From: Chitinophaga pinensis | GTDB taxonomy: Bacteria; Bacteroidota; Bacteroidia; Flavobacteriales_D; Crocinitomicaceae | Reading direction: 5' to 3' | DNA length: 5,229 nt | NCBI GenBank assembly: GCA_945870115.1 | Contig: CAMBRH010000247.1 | Location: forward strand, 1 to 5,229 | Shown here: piece after piece, positions 1 to 5,229 of the stretch | Layout of the letters: every line of letters starts with the position of its first letter | How positions within the stretch are numbered: the stretch's first letter is position 1 | Notes under the pieces: model-generated | Told to the model about the DNA's origin: nothing | The model's input: only the letters and a program-made list of their open reading frames with translations | Databases searched by the model: none | Program-made: the position numbers and the translations under genes

Positions 1-486
1 TAATACAATTTTCTCTTTTGGAAAAAAGCGATCTAAACCTTCATAAGCTGTGCAAATTTTCTTAACATCTTTTGCTAAGATTTTGTTTGTTTTCCCAGGG
101 AAGGAATTTTGTTCTTGGATTAATGTTTTGATATTCAAAAAAATTGCTGATCTCAAGGTTGGTCCACTTGCGTAACCTCCTACTCCAATTACAATTTGTG
201 GTTTGAAATTTTTGATAATTTTATATGCTTGAAATAAACTGTTCACAATTTTAAAAGGCAGTAAAAAATTAGAAGCAGTCAATTTACGTTGAAAACCAGC
301 AATTGGTAAACCAATTATTTTGTATCCAACTTGTGGTACTTTTTCCATCTCCATTTTCCCTAAAGCTCCAACAAAAAGAATGTCGCAATCGGGATTTCTT
401 CTTTTAATTTCATTGGCAATTGCAACCGCAGGAAAAATATGTCCTCCAGTTCCACCTCCAGAAATAATTACTCGTTCAATTTTCAT
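1..486 (-). CDS. murG: MurG, lipid II-forming N-acetylglucosaminyltransferase (N-terminal part, cut by window edge)
   Basis: MurG transfers GlcNAc from UDP-GlcNAc to lipid I on the cytoplasmic face of the membrane, giving lipid II. I translated this by hand: 162 codons are open from an ATG at 484-486 to the window edge, and the C-terminal half lies outside. Visible MurG motifs are the glycine-rich loop GGGTGGHIFPA (residues 10-20, with the conserved His16), GVGGYASGP (101-109) and QEQNSFPGKTN (124-134). Together these mark the N-terminal GT-B Rossmann domain, which binds the lipid acceptor. Full-length family members are about 350-370 residues, so a little under half is seen. The start is supported by an in-frame TAG four codons upstream and by the standard spacing from Met1 to the glycine loop. 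There is no Shine-Dalgarno sequence, only an A/T-rich leader. It follows ftsW after 81 bp in the same direction. Confidence 0.96.
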   Translation of the reverse strand, partial: MKIERVIISGGGTGGHIFPAVAIANEIKRRNPDCDILFVGALGKMEMEKVPQVGYKIIGLPIAGFQRKLTASNFLLPFKIVNSLFQAYKIIKNFKPQIVIGVGGYASGPTLRSAIFLNIKTLIQEQNSFPGKTNKILAKDVKKICTAYEGLDRFFPKEKIVL

Positions 487-567
487 TATTTTATACTATA
501 TTTCTTTTTGACACAAAGGCACTAAGTTTACACAAAGTTCACAAAGTGTTTTTTTAATGATTTAATT
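487..567. repeat. CACAAAG (CTTTGTG) repeat cluster in the ftsW-murG spacer
   Basis: This 81-bp spacer has no ORF. It contains three exact CACAAAG heptamers on the plus strand, at 512-518, 531-537 and 540-546, plus a one-mismatch copy CACTAAG at 520-526. Read in the transcribed direction they are CTTTGTG units separated by a few bases. Similar CTTTGTG strings are, from general knowledge, frequent between genes in Bacteroidota; their function is unknown to me. I see no U-run terminator and no clear Bacteroidota promoter pair (TTTG, then TAnnTTTG), so ftsW and murG are probably co-transcribed. Confidence 0.7.
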
Positions 568-1752
568 TTATTCCTCAGTTGTTAAAACATTCTCATTAAT
601 TACTGGTTTTTCATTTTTCTTTTGTTGACTATAAGCAACTGATTGAACAATTCCAAGTGCTAAGCACGTCATAATTAACCCAGATCCTCCCATGGCGAGA
701 AGGGGCATATTTTGTCCCGTTACTGGAAAAACGCCTGTACAAACCAACATATTTACAGAAGCTTGTGAAAGAATTAAAATTCCAATTCCGAGAAGCATGT
801 AGGTTTCAAAAAGTTTATCTGATTTTAAAGCGATCCGAATAATTCTATAAAGTAAAATTAAATAAGCTAGGATCAAAATCAAGGAAGAAATCATTCCAAA
901 TTCTTCCACAAAACTCGCGTAATAAAAATCGGCGTAAGCCTCAGGAATGTACTCTTTTAACTTTCCGTCTCCAACTCCTTGTCCAAAAAAACCACCATTG
1001 TAAATTGCCAATTCTGCATTTAAAGATTGTGCATTTTCAACAATATCTTTGGTTTCATCCATTCGATTTAAAATACGATTTTCCCAGGTTTCATATCTTG
1101 GTAAAAGATTTAAGCTTGGAGCTGCCAAATGCAATGCAACAACAAGAGATAGTAAAAGTGCTCCACCACCAATCAACGAAAATAATTTTCCTGCGGGTAC
1201 TTTTCCGATAAATAAAAGCGTAAAACTAATGGCAAAAACGATCGCAGCCGTTGATAAGTTATCCTTGACAATCAATCCACAAATAACAATTATGGGAAAC
1301 ATTATCGGCCAAAAACCATCTTTCCAGGAGTTTAAAACGTCTTTTTTCTTTGCTAATAATTTTGAAACATATACTATTAAAGCCAATTTGGCAAAATCTG
1401 ATGATTGGAAAGTTAATCCTACAAATGGAATTTTTATCCATCGACCTGCATCATTTACTTTTGTTCCAAAAAAGAAGGTGAAAATTAATAATCCTATAGC
1501 GACATAAAATCCAAATCGGGCAAATTTTGAAAATAAAACTGGATCTTTTTTATGCACCCAAACCATTGTTAACAAAGCTAAAAGAACATAAATTAAATGT
1601 TTAAACAAATATTTAAATGGTGTTCCTCCTTCAATTTTGACTAATATAGGCACAAAACTATATACAGTCAGCAAAGATAAACTCAATAAAATAAGTGTTA
1701 TCACCCAAATTACTGTGTCGCCTTTGAAATATTTATGAAGGAAAATTTTCAC
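568..1752 (-). CDS. ftsW: FtsW, SEDS-family septal peptidoglycan glycosyltransferase
   Basis: FtsW polymerises lipid II into glycan strands at the division septum, together with a class B penicillin-binding protein (FtsI). The 394-residue protein has about ten hydrophobic segments (near 16-36, 50-66, 82-96, 119-133, 148-162, 166-183, 190-210, 283-303, 318-340 and 352-374). SEDS signatures are NDAGRWI (100-106), FQSSDFAKL (115-123), GGFFGQGVGDG (253-263), PEAYADF (270-276) with the expected catalytic Asp275 in the large extracytoplasmic loop, EEFG (283-286), and PVTGQNMPLLAMGGSGLI (343-360). The segment KDNLSTA (163-169) is a diverged form of the usual PDLGTA motif. The start is GTG at 1750-1752: the codon directly upstream in frame is TAA and the next Met is residue 63, inside the second membrane segment. 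The gene follows the unassigned ORF after 15 bp. RodA is the paralogue alternative, but the position in the dcw cluster before murG favours FtsW. Confidence 0.95.
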   Translation of the reverse strand: MKIFLHKYFKGDTVIWVITLILLSLSLLTVYSFVPILVKIEGGTPFKYLFKHLIYVLLALLTMVWVHKKDPVLFSKFARFGFYVAIGLLIFTFFFGTKVNDAGRWIKIPFVGLTFQSSDFAKLALIVYVSKLLAKKKDVLNSWKDGFWPIMFPIIVICGLIVKDNLSTAAIVFAISFTLLFIGKVPAGKLFSLIGGGALLLSLVVALHLAAPSLNLLPRYETWENRILNRMDETKDIVENAQSLNAELAIYNGGFFGQGVGDGKLKEYIPEAYADFYYASFVEEFGMISSLILILAYLILLYRIIRIALKSDKLFETYMLLGIGILILSQASVNMLVCTGVFPVTGQNMPLLAMGGSGLIMTCLALGIVQSVAYSQQKKNEKPVINENVLTTEE

Positions 1753-1767
1753 TTATTATTTAGTTTT

Positions 1768-2247
1768 TTACTTTTGATGAATGCTTAAATACGTTTCAAA
1801 TTTATCTTTTGCAACATACCAATCAGAGCCAGAACTAGTGAATAATAGAATTCCTTGCGGCTTTTTTAATACTTTTAATAATTCCAAAGCATCTTCGATT
1901 TTCGCTGCTCCAAGTACCGTTTTTACTCCATCTAAAACTTCATTTGGTAATTTGAAACCGGCTTTATCATGTGAACAAATTAAATTCACATTTGACATCC
2001 AATATGTCTCTTCTTTCAAAAGTTTTAAAATATCTTCTTCATTTGCAAACCAAAAAATTGGAGCTGGAAAACTTGACAAGGTGTTTTCTAATTCGTACAT
2101 ACTTGGTTTATACCACGTAAAAACATCCATTCCCCATAATTTTCCATGCGAACGCAAGGCTCCAACAACTTGATTTTCTAATTGTTGCTGGCGAGCTTGT
2201 AAAAGTTGCTCACTTAAATTAAGTTTATTTTTTAACGATTTTTCCAT
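1768..2247 (-). CDS. Unassigned 159-residue protein between murD and ftsW; C-terminal part faintly MurD-like
   Basis: I do not recognise this protein. It is an intact ORF with an ATG at 2245-2247 and a TAA at 1768-1770, and its base composition resembles that of its neighbours. It ends 15 bp before ftsW and begins 51 bp after murD, so it is very probably translated from the dcw transcript. There is no signal peptide and no membrane segment, so it is likely cytoplasmic. Residues 1-27 are rich in Leu, Gln, Lys and Asn and could form an amphipathic helix or short coiled coil. Residues about 62-155 read as alternating strands and helices: APIFWFA (62-68), VNLICSHD (87-94), VKTVLGAAKIEDALELL (108-124), GILLFTSSGSDW (132-143). 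That order matches by eye the last domain of MurD, but the SPACASFD and DRG motifs are absent. No P-loop is present, so it cannot be a complete Mur ligase. Gene reality is well supported; function is open. Confidence 0.85.
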   Translation of the reverse strand: MEKSLKNKLNLSEQLLQARQQQLENQVVGALRSHGKLWGMDVFTWYKPSMYELENTLSSFPAPIFWFANEEDILKLLKEETYWMSNVNLICSHDKAGFKLPNEVLDGVKTVLGAAKIEDALELLKVLKKPQGILLFTSSGSDWYVAKDKFETYLSIHQK

Positions 2248-2270
2248 GCTTTTTTTATTTTGATTGCAAT

Positions 2271-2308
2271 ATCCTTTAAGGGCTTAATCATTAAGCCCTT
2301 ACAAGGAT
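2271..2308. repeat. Strong inverted repeat overlapping the murD stop codon
   Basis: A perfect 11-bp inverted repeat has arms at 2277-2287 and 2291-2301 (taagggcttaa / ttaagccctta) around the 3-base loop tca. The outer arms atcctt (2271-2276) and aaggat (2303-2308) also pair, with one bulged base at 2302, for 17 bp of stem in all. The right arm contains the murD stop (2299-2301), and the outer right arm lies in the last codons of murD. In the transcribed direction the stem is followed by an AATATTGCAATCA-like stretch without a run of U, so it is not a standard intrinsic terminator. It may be an RNA-processing or 3'-end-protecting hairpin. Confidence 0.75.
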
Positions 2309-3639
2309 CTCACTGCAGATTTAAATTGATTTCCTCTGTCTTCATAGTTATCAAATAAATCGAAACTTGCGCAAGCAGGAGAAAGTAAAACTGTTTCATC
2401 TTTTCCAGCCAATCGATAACCGTATGCAACTGCTTCTAAAGCTGATTTTGCTTCAACAATTGTTTCTACATCTTTTGAGAAAAAATCAATGATCTTTTGG
2501 TTATCAGTTCCTAGGCAAATGATTGCTTTAACTTTATCTTTTACTAAAGCTTCCAGTTCTGAATAATCATTTCCTTTATCAACTCCACCAACAATCCAAA
2601 CTGTTGGTTTGTCCATACTTTCTAAAGCAAACCAAGCTGAATTGACATTTGTTGCTTTTGAATCATTGATAAATTCTATTCCATTTACTTTGGCTACAAA
2701 TTCTAAACGGTGTTCTACGTTTACAAAGTCAGAAAAACTTTCTCTTAATGTTTCGTTGCGAATGTCTAGAACTCGAGCCGCTAAGCCCGAAGCGAGTGTG
2801 TTTTGGGTATTGTGCTTACCCTTTAGTGCGAAATCGTGGATTGACATAATGAATTGTTCTTTTATATTGATTGTTATTTGTTTATCGTCTGCAAAAGCTC
2901 CATGCTCTTGAACTGTTTTTATTGAAAATGGTAATTTTTGTGCTTTTATTAATTTGCTGTTTATTTCTTTCATAATTAATTCATCATCAGCATTGTAGAT
3001 GAAATAATCGTTTTCTGTTTGATTTTGAATTATTCTAAATTTTGAATCGACATAATTTTGCATTTCATAATTATATCGATCTAAATGATCAGGTGTAATG
3101 TTTAGAAGCATTGAAATATCTGCTTTAAATTCAAACATATCATCTAATTGGAAACTACTTAACTCCAAAACGTACCAATCAAAATCTTCAGTCGCCACTT
3201 GTTTGGCAAAACTTTTTCCAACATTTCCTGCTAAACCAACTTTAAATCCTGCTTTTTTCAAAATGTGAAAAGTTAGCATTGTTGTTGTTGTTTTTCCATT
3301 ACTTCCAGTGATACAAATTGTTTTTGCTTTGTTGTATTTTCCTGCAAATTCAATTTCTGAAACTATTTTTATTCCTTTAGCAAGAGCTCGTTGAATTATT
3401 TCAGATTTTGGGGAAATTCCTGGAGATTTTACAATTAAATCTGCTGATAAAATACGTTCAAAATCGTGTTTTCCTTCTTCCCAGTCAATGTTTAAAGTTT
3501 CAAGTTCTTCTTTGTATTCTTTCTTAATATTTCCAAAATCAGAAACAAAAACATTCCAACCTTGCTGCACAGCCAAATAAGCAGTTCCAACACCGCTTTC
3601 ACCTGCTCCTAAAATTGCTATTTTTTTGTTTTCTTGCAT
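2299..3639 (-). CDS. murD: MurD, UDP-N-acetylmuramoyl-L-alanine--D-glutamate ligase
   Basis: MurD uses ATP to add D-glutamate to UDP-MurNAc-L-Ala in the cytoplasm, the second amino-acid step of the peptidoglycan precursor. The 446-residue length is normal for the family. Domain 1 (about 1-100) opens with a nucleotide-binding-type loop GAGESGVG (11-18) and contains KSPGI (71-75). The central ATPase domain has the P-loop TGSNGKTTTT (111-120), ELSSFQL (159-165), TPDHLDRY (182-189), Lys200 in VDSK at the position of the carbamylated lysine, and GKHNTQN (274-280). The C-terminal domain shows VEHRLEF (308-314), NDSKATN (325-331), GGVDKG (351-356) and SPACASFDLFDNYEDRG (420-436). The ATG at 3637-3639 is firm because an in-frame TAA lies directly before it. 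It is separated from mraY by a 113-bp repeat-filled spacer. All key residues I can check are present. Confidence 0.98.
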   Translation of the reverse strand: MQENKKIAILGAGESGVGTAYLAVQQGWNVFVSDFGNIKKEYKEELETLNIDWEEGKHDFERILSADLIVKSPGISPKSEIIQRALAKGIKIVSEIEFAGKYNKAKTICITGSNGKTTTTMLTFHILKKAGFKVGLAGNVGKSFAKQVATEDFDWYVLELSSFQLDDMFEFKADISMLLNITPDHLDRYNYEMQNYVDSKFRIIQNQTENDYFIYNADDELIMKEINSKLIKAQKLPFSIKTVQEHGAFADDKQITINIKEQFIMSIHDFALKGKHNTQNTLASGLAARVLDIRNETLRESFSDFVNVEHRLEFVAKVNGIEFINDSKATNVNSAWFALESMDKPTVWIVGGVDKGNDYSELEALVKDKVKAIICLGTDNQKIIDFFSKDVETIVEAKSALEAVAYGYRLAGKDETVLLSPACASFDLFDNYEDRGNQFKSAVRSL

Positions 3640-3664
3640 TTATTATCTTTTAAATTTAATTATG

Positions 3665-3745
3665 TTTTCCCTCCTTGAGGAGGGACAAAGGGAGGTGACT
3701 TTTCCTAGAATATCACCCACCTCAATCCTCCCTCAAGGGAGGAAG
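3665..3745. repeat. REP-like double palindrome in the mraY-murD spacer
   Basis: Most of the 113-bp spacer (3640-3752) is a G/C-richer element with two short palindromes: CCCTCCT-tg-AGGAGGG at 3669-3684 and TCCTCCCT-ca-AGGGAGGA at 3726-3743. Between them GGTGA (3694-3698) pairs with TCACC (3713-3717). The two halves are also imperfect reverse complements of each other, so the whole element could fold as one long stem or as two hairpins. This design and base composition stand out from the AT-rich surroundings and fit a dispersed REP- or MITE-like element. No U-run follows either hairpin in the transcribed direction, so I do not call a terminator. Confidence 0.72.
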
Positions 3746-3752
3746 TCAAAAA

Positions 3753-5000
3753 CTATCTTAATTTCAATGTTACAATCGTTATTACTGCTAGTAAAACTGC
3801 TACTATCCAAAAGCGAGAAACAATTTTTGCTTCGTGTAAACCTTTTTTCTGATAATGATGATGTAAAGGCGCCATGAGAAATATCCTTCTTCCTTCACCA
3901 TAACGCTTTTTAGTGAATTTGAAATAGCCGACTTGCATGATTACAGACAAATTTTCAATTAAGAAAACTCCACATAAAACTGGTATCAATAATTCCTTAC
4001 GAATTGAAATTGCAAAAACAGCAATTATTCCACCTAGAGCCAAACTTCCTGTATCACCCATAAATACTTGCGCTGGATAAGAATTATACCACATAAAACC
4101 AACACACGCTCCAACGAAAGCAGATATAAAAATTACCATTTCTTCAGCCATTGGAATGTACATCACATCCAAATAATCAGAGAAACGAATATTCGAAGAT
4201 ACATAAGCAAAAACGGCTAAGGCAATACCAATAATTGCGGAAGTTCCTGAAGCCAATCCATCCAAACCATCAGTCATGTTTGCTCCATTGGAAACTGCAA
4301 TTACTATAAAAATTACCAATGGAATAAACAACAACCATCCGTATGATTTATCAATATCTCCAATCATCCAATTGTAATTAAATTCATTTACTTTTATAAA
4401 TGGAATTTTAGTGGTCATGTCACGTGTTTCAATCCATTTCGTAGTTGAATCTTGAGAAAGATCAGTGTGAATATGTGAAACCAATCTTTCATCAGCAGTT
4501 AATTTATGATTCACAGGTACTCTTTTGTGTACTTTCACATCGTTACTAAAATATAAAATACATCCTACAATTAAACCAACTCCAATTTGACCTACAACTT
4601 TGAATCGCCCTTTTAAACCTTCTTTATTTTTCTTAAATACTTTGATGTAATCATCTAAAAAACCTATCGCTCCAAGCCAAACTGTTGCAATTAACATCGT
4701 GATTACATATACATTATGCAATTTTGCAAACAATAAAGTTGGGATAATTATCGCACTCAAAATAATTAAACCTCCCATTGTTGGTGTTCCAGACTTTTCA
4801 ATTTGTCCAGCTAAACCTAAATCGCGAACGGTCTCACCGATTTGTTGTTTTCTTAATAAGTTGATTAAGCGTTTTCCAAAAACAATTGAAATAATTAAGG
4901 AGCTAATCAAAGCCATTGCCGCTCTGAATGAAATAAATTGAAATAATCCCGCTCCAGGAAAATTCAAAGTTTCTAAGTAATCAAATAAGTATGTTAACAT
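3753..5000 (-). CDS. mraY: MraY, phospho-N-acetylmuramoyl-pentapeptide-transferase
   Basis: MraY is an integral membrane enzyme that transfers phospho-MurNAc-pentapeptide from UDP to undecaprenyl phosphate, producing lipid I. About ten membrane segments are visible (near 20-41, 74-92, 97-113, 134-151, 222-237, 253-269, 287-304, 320-334, 336-357 and 394-413). Family motifs are KSGTPTMGG (69-77), FLDDYIK (114-120) with Asp116-Asp117, NMTDGLDGLASG (241-252), FMGDTGSLALGG (313-324) with the expected catalytic Asp316, and APLHHHYQKKG (377-387). At 415 residues it is about 55 longer than the 360-residue E. coli enzyme. The excess is a polar stretch near 153-215 between segments 4 and 5, which topology places outside the cytoplasm. 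The ATG at 4998-5000 sits in an A-run with no Shine-Dalgarno sequence. It lies 70 bp after murE and 113 bp before murD in the same operon. The stop codon is TAG. Confidence 0.98.
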   Translation of the reverse strand: MLTYLFDYLETLNFPGAGLFQFISFRAAMALISSLIISIVFGKRLINLLRKQQIGETVRDLGLAGQIEKSGTPTMGGLIILSAIIIPTLLFAKLHNVYVITMLIATVWLGAIGFLDDYIKVFKKNKEGLKGRFKVVGQIGVGLIVGCILYFSNDVKVHKRVPVNHKLTADERLVSHIHTDLSQDSTTKWIETRDMTTKIPFIKVNEFNYNWMIGDIDKSYGWLLFIPLVIFIVIAVSNGANMTDGLDGLASGTSAIIGIALAVFAYVSSNIRFSDYLDVMYIPMAEEMVIFISAFVGACVGFMWYNSYPAQVFMGDTGSLALGGIIAVFAISIRKELLIPVLCGVFLIENLSVIMQVGYFKFTKKRYGEGRRIFLMAPLHHHYQKKGLHEAKIVSRFWIVAVLLAVITIVTLKLR

Positions 5001-5070
5001 TTTTTTTAAGTTAAGAGTTAAAAATTAAGAATGTATTTTTCACTTTTCATTCTTCACTTTTCATTATTGT
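5001..5070. repeat. Simple direct repeats in the murE-mraY spacer
   Basis: This 70-bp AT-rich spacer has no gene. The 11-mer cacttttcatt occurs at 5041-5051 and again at 5055-5065, a direct repeat with a 14-bp period. TTAAG recurs at 5006-5010, 5011-5015 and 5025-5029. No terminator or clear promoter is visible, which agrees with read-through from murE to mraY. It could be low-complexity drift or a piece of a dispersed intergenic repeat. Confidence 0.55.
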
Positions 5071-5229
5071 TTATTTTTCCAGTTTTTCAAATAATTCTTT
5101 TACAATTTTTAAATCATCAAAGTCGTGTTTTACTCCTTTAATTTCTTGGTATGTTTCGTGACCTTTTCCTGCAATTAGGATAATGTCATTTTTTTCTGCC
5201 ATTGAGACAGCTGTTTTTATTGCTTGTTC
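5071..5229 (-). CDS. murE: MurE, UDP-MurNAc-L-Ala-D-Glu ligase for the third residue (C-terminal end only)
   Basis: Translated by hand from the window edge, the last 52 codons read without interruption to a TAA at 5071-5073. The stretch DIILIAGKGHETYQEI (residues 15-30 of the fragment) contains the AGKGHE-YQ motif typical of the MurE C-terminal domain, and the final residues form a Lys/Glu-rich helix ending EKLEK. MurE adds the third stem-peptide residue, meso-diaminopimelate or L-lysine, to UDP-MurNAc-L-Ala-D-Glu in the cytoplasm. The residues that distinguish the two substrates (a DNPR-type motif for diaminopimelate) lie upstream, outside the window, so the substrate cannot be read here. 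MurF is the main alternative, but the AGKGHE motif and the position directly before mraY favour MurE; in many dcw clusters MurF would also be found here. Confidence 0.9.
   Translation of the reverse strand, partial: EQAIKTAVSMAEKNDIILIAGKGHETYQEIKGVKHDFDDLKIVKELFEKLEK

Noticed and set aside
512..546. CRISPR-like array of CACAAAG units
   Set aside because: The units are 7 bp with gaps of 1-4 bases, far too short for CRISPR repeats and spacers, and there are no cas genes.
487..567. Promoter for murG in the ftsW-murG spacer
   Set aside because: Several TTTG strings could serve as a -33 element, but none is followed at the right distance by a TAnnTTTG -7 element.
1049..1507. 152-residue plus-strand reading frame inside ftsW
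   Set aside because: It lies wholly antisense to well-supported FtsW coding sequence with intact SEDS motifs, and its translation shows no recognisable domain.
1781..2173. 130-residue plus-strand reading frame opposite the unassigned ORF
   Set aside because: I considered whether this, rather than the minus-strand ORF, is the gene. The minus ORF shares the strand of its neighbours, sits tightly before ftsW and has a plausible folded pattern; the plus frame is Ser/Phe-rich shadow sequence.
2277..2301. Hairpin at the murD stop as an intrinsic terminator
   Set aside because: No run of U follows in either direction, and essential ftsW and murG lie downstream without a visible new promoter.
3626..3877. 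83-residue plus-strand reading frame across the mraY-murD spacer
   Set aside because: It is a translation of the double palindrome plus antisense mraY, with no family features; all supported genes run on the other strand.

Overview
This window is an internal piece of a bacterial division and cell-wall (dcw) cluster. All genes lie on the minus strand, so the operon reads from right to left. In transcription order it holds the last 52 codons of murE, then mraY, murD, a 159-residue protein I do not recognise, ftsW, and the first 162 codons of murG. The order murE-mraY-murD-ftsW-murG is the classical dcw order.

The source is most likely a member of the Bacteroidota, probably a Flavobacterium-like genus. 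The DNA is AT-rich with many AAA/AAT/ATT codons. The start codons sit in A-rich leaders with no recognisable Shine-Dalgarno sequence. MraY carries a long extra loop that I associate with Bacteroidota. One spacer contains the CTTTGTG-type repeats common between genes in that phylum. This assignment is inference from composition and family features, not a database match.

Layout, left to right: murG N-terminal half (1-486); an 81-bp spacer with CACAAAG repeats (487-567); ftsW (568-1752, GTG start); a 15-bp spacer; the unassigned ORF (1768-2247); a 51-bp spacer with a strong hairpin that overlaps the murD stop; murD (2299-3639); a 113-bp spacer filled by a REP-like double palindrome (3640-3752); mraY (3753-5000); a 70-bp spacer with a 14-bp-period direct repeat (5001-5070); murE C-terminus (5071-5229). 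No gene-free stretch exceeds 113 bp. I saw no RNA gene, insertion sequence, CRISPR array or convincing promoter.

The gene products form one pathway. MurE and MurD add amino acids to UDP-MurNAc in the cytoplasm. MraY moves the finished MurNAc-pentapeptide onto undecaprenyl phosphate to give lipid I. MurG adds GlcNAc to make lipid II. FtsW polymerises lipid II at the division septum. The least ordinary items are the unassigned ORF, whose C-terminal part resembles the last domain of MurD by eye, and the fact that each of the four longer spacers carries its own type of repeat or hairpin.
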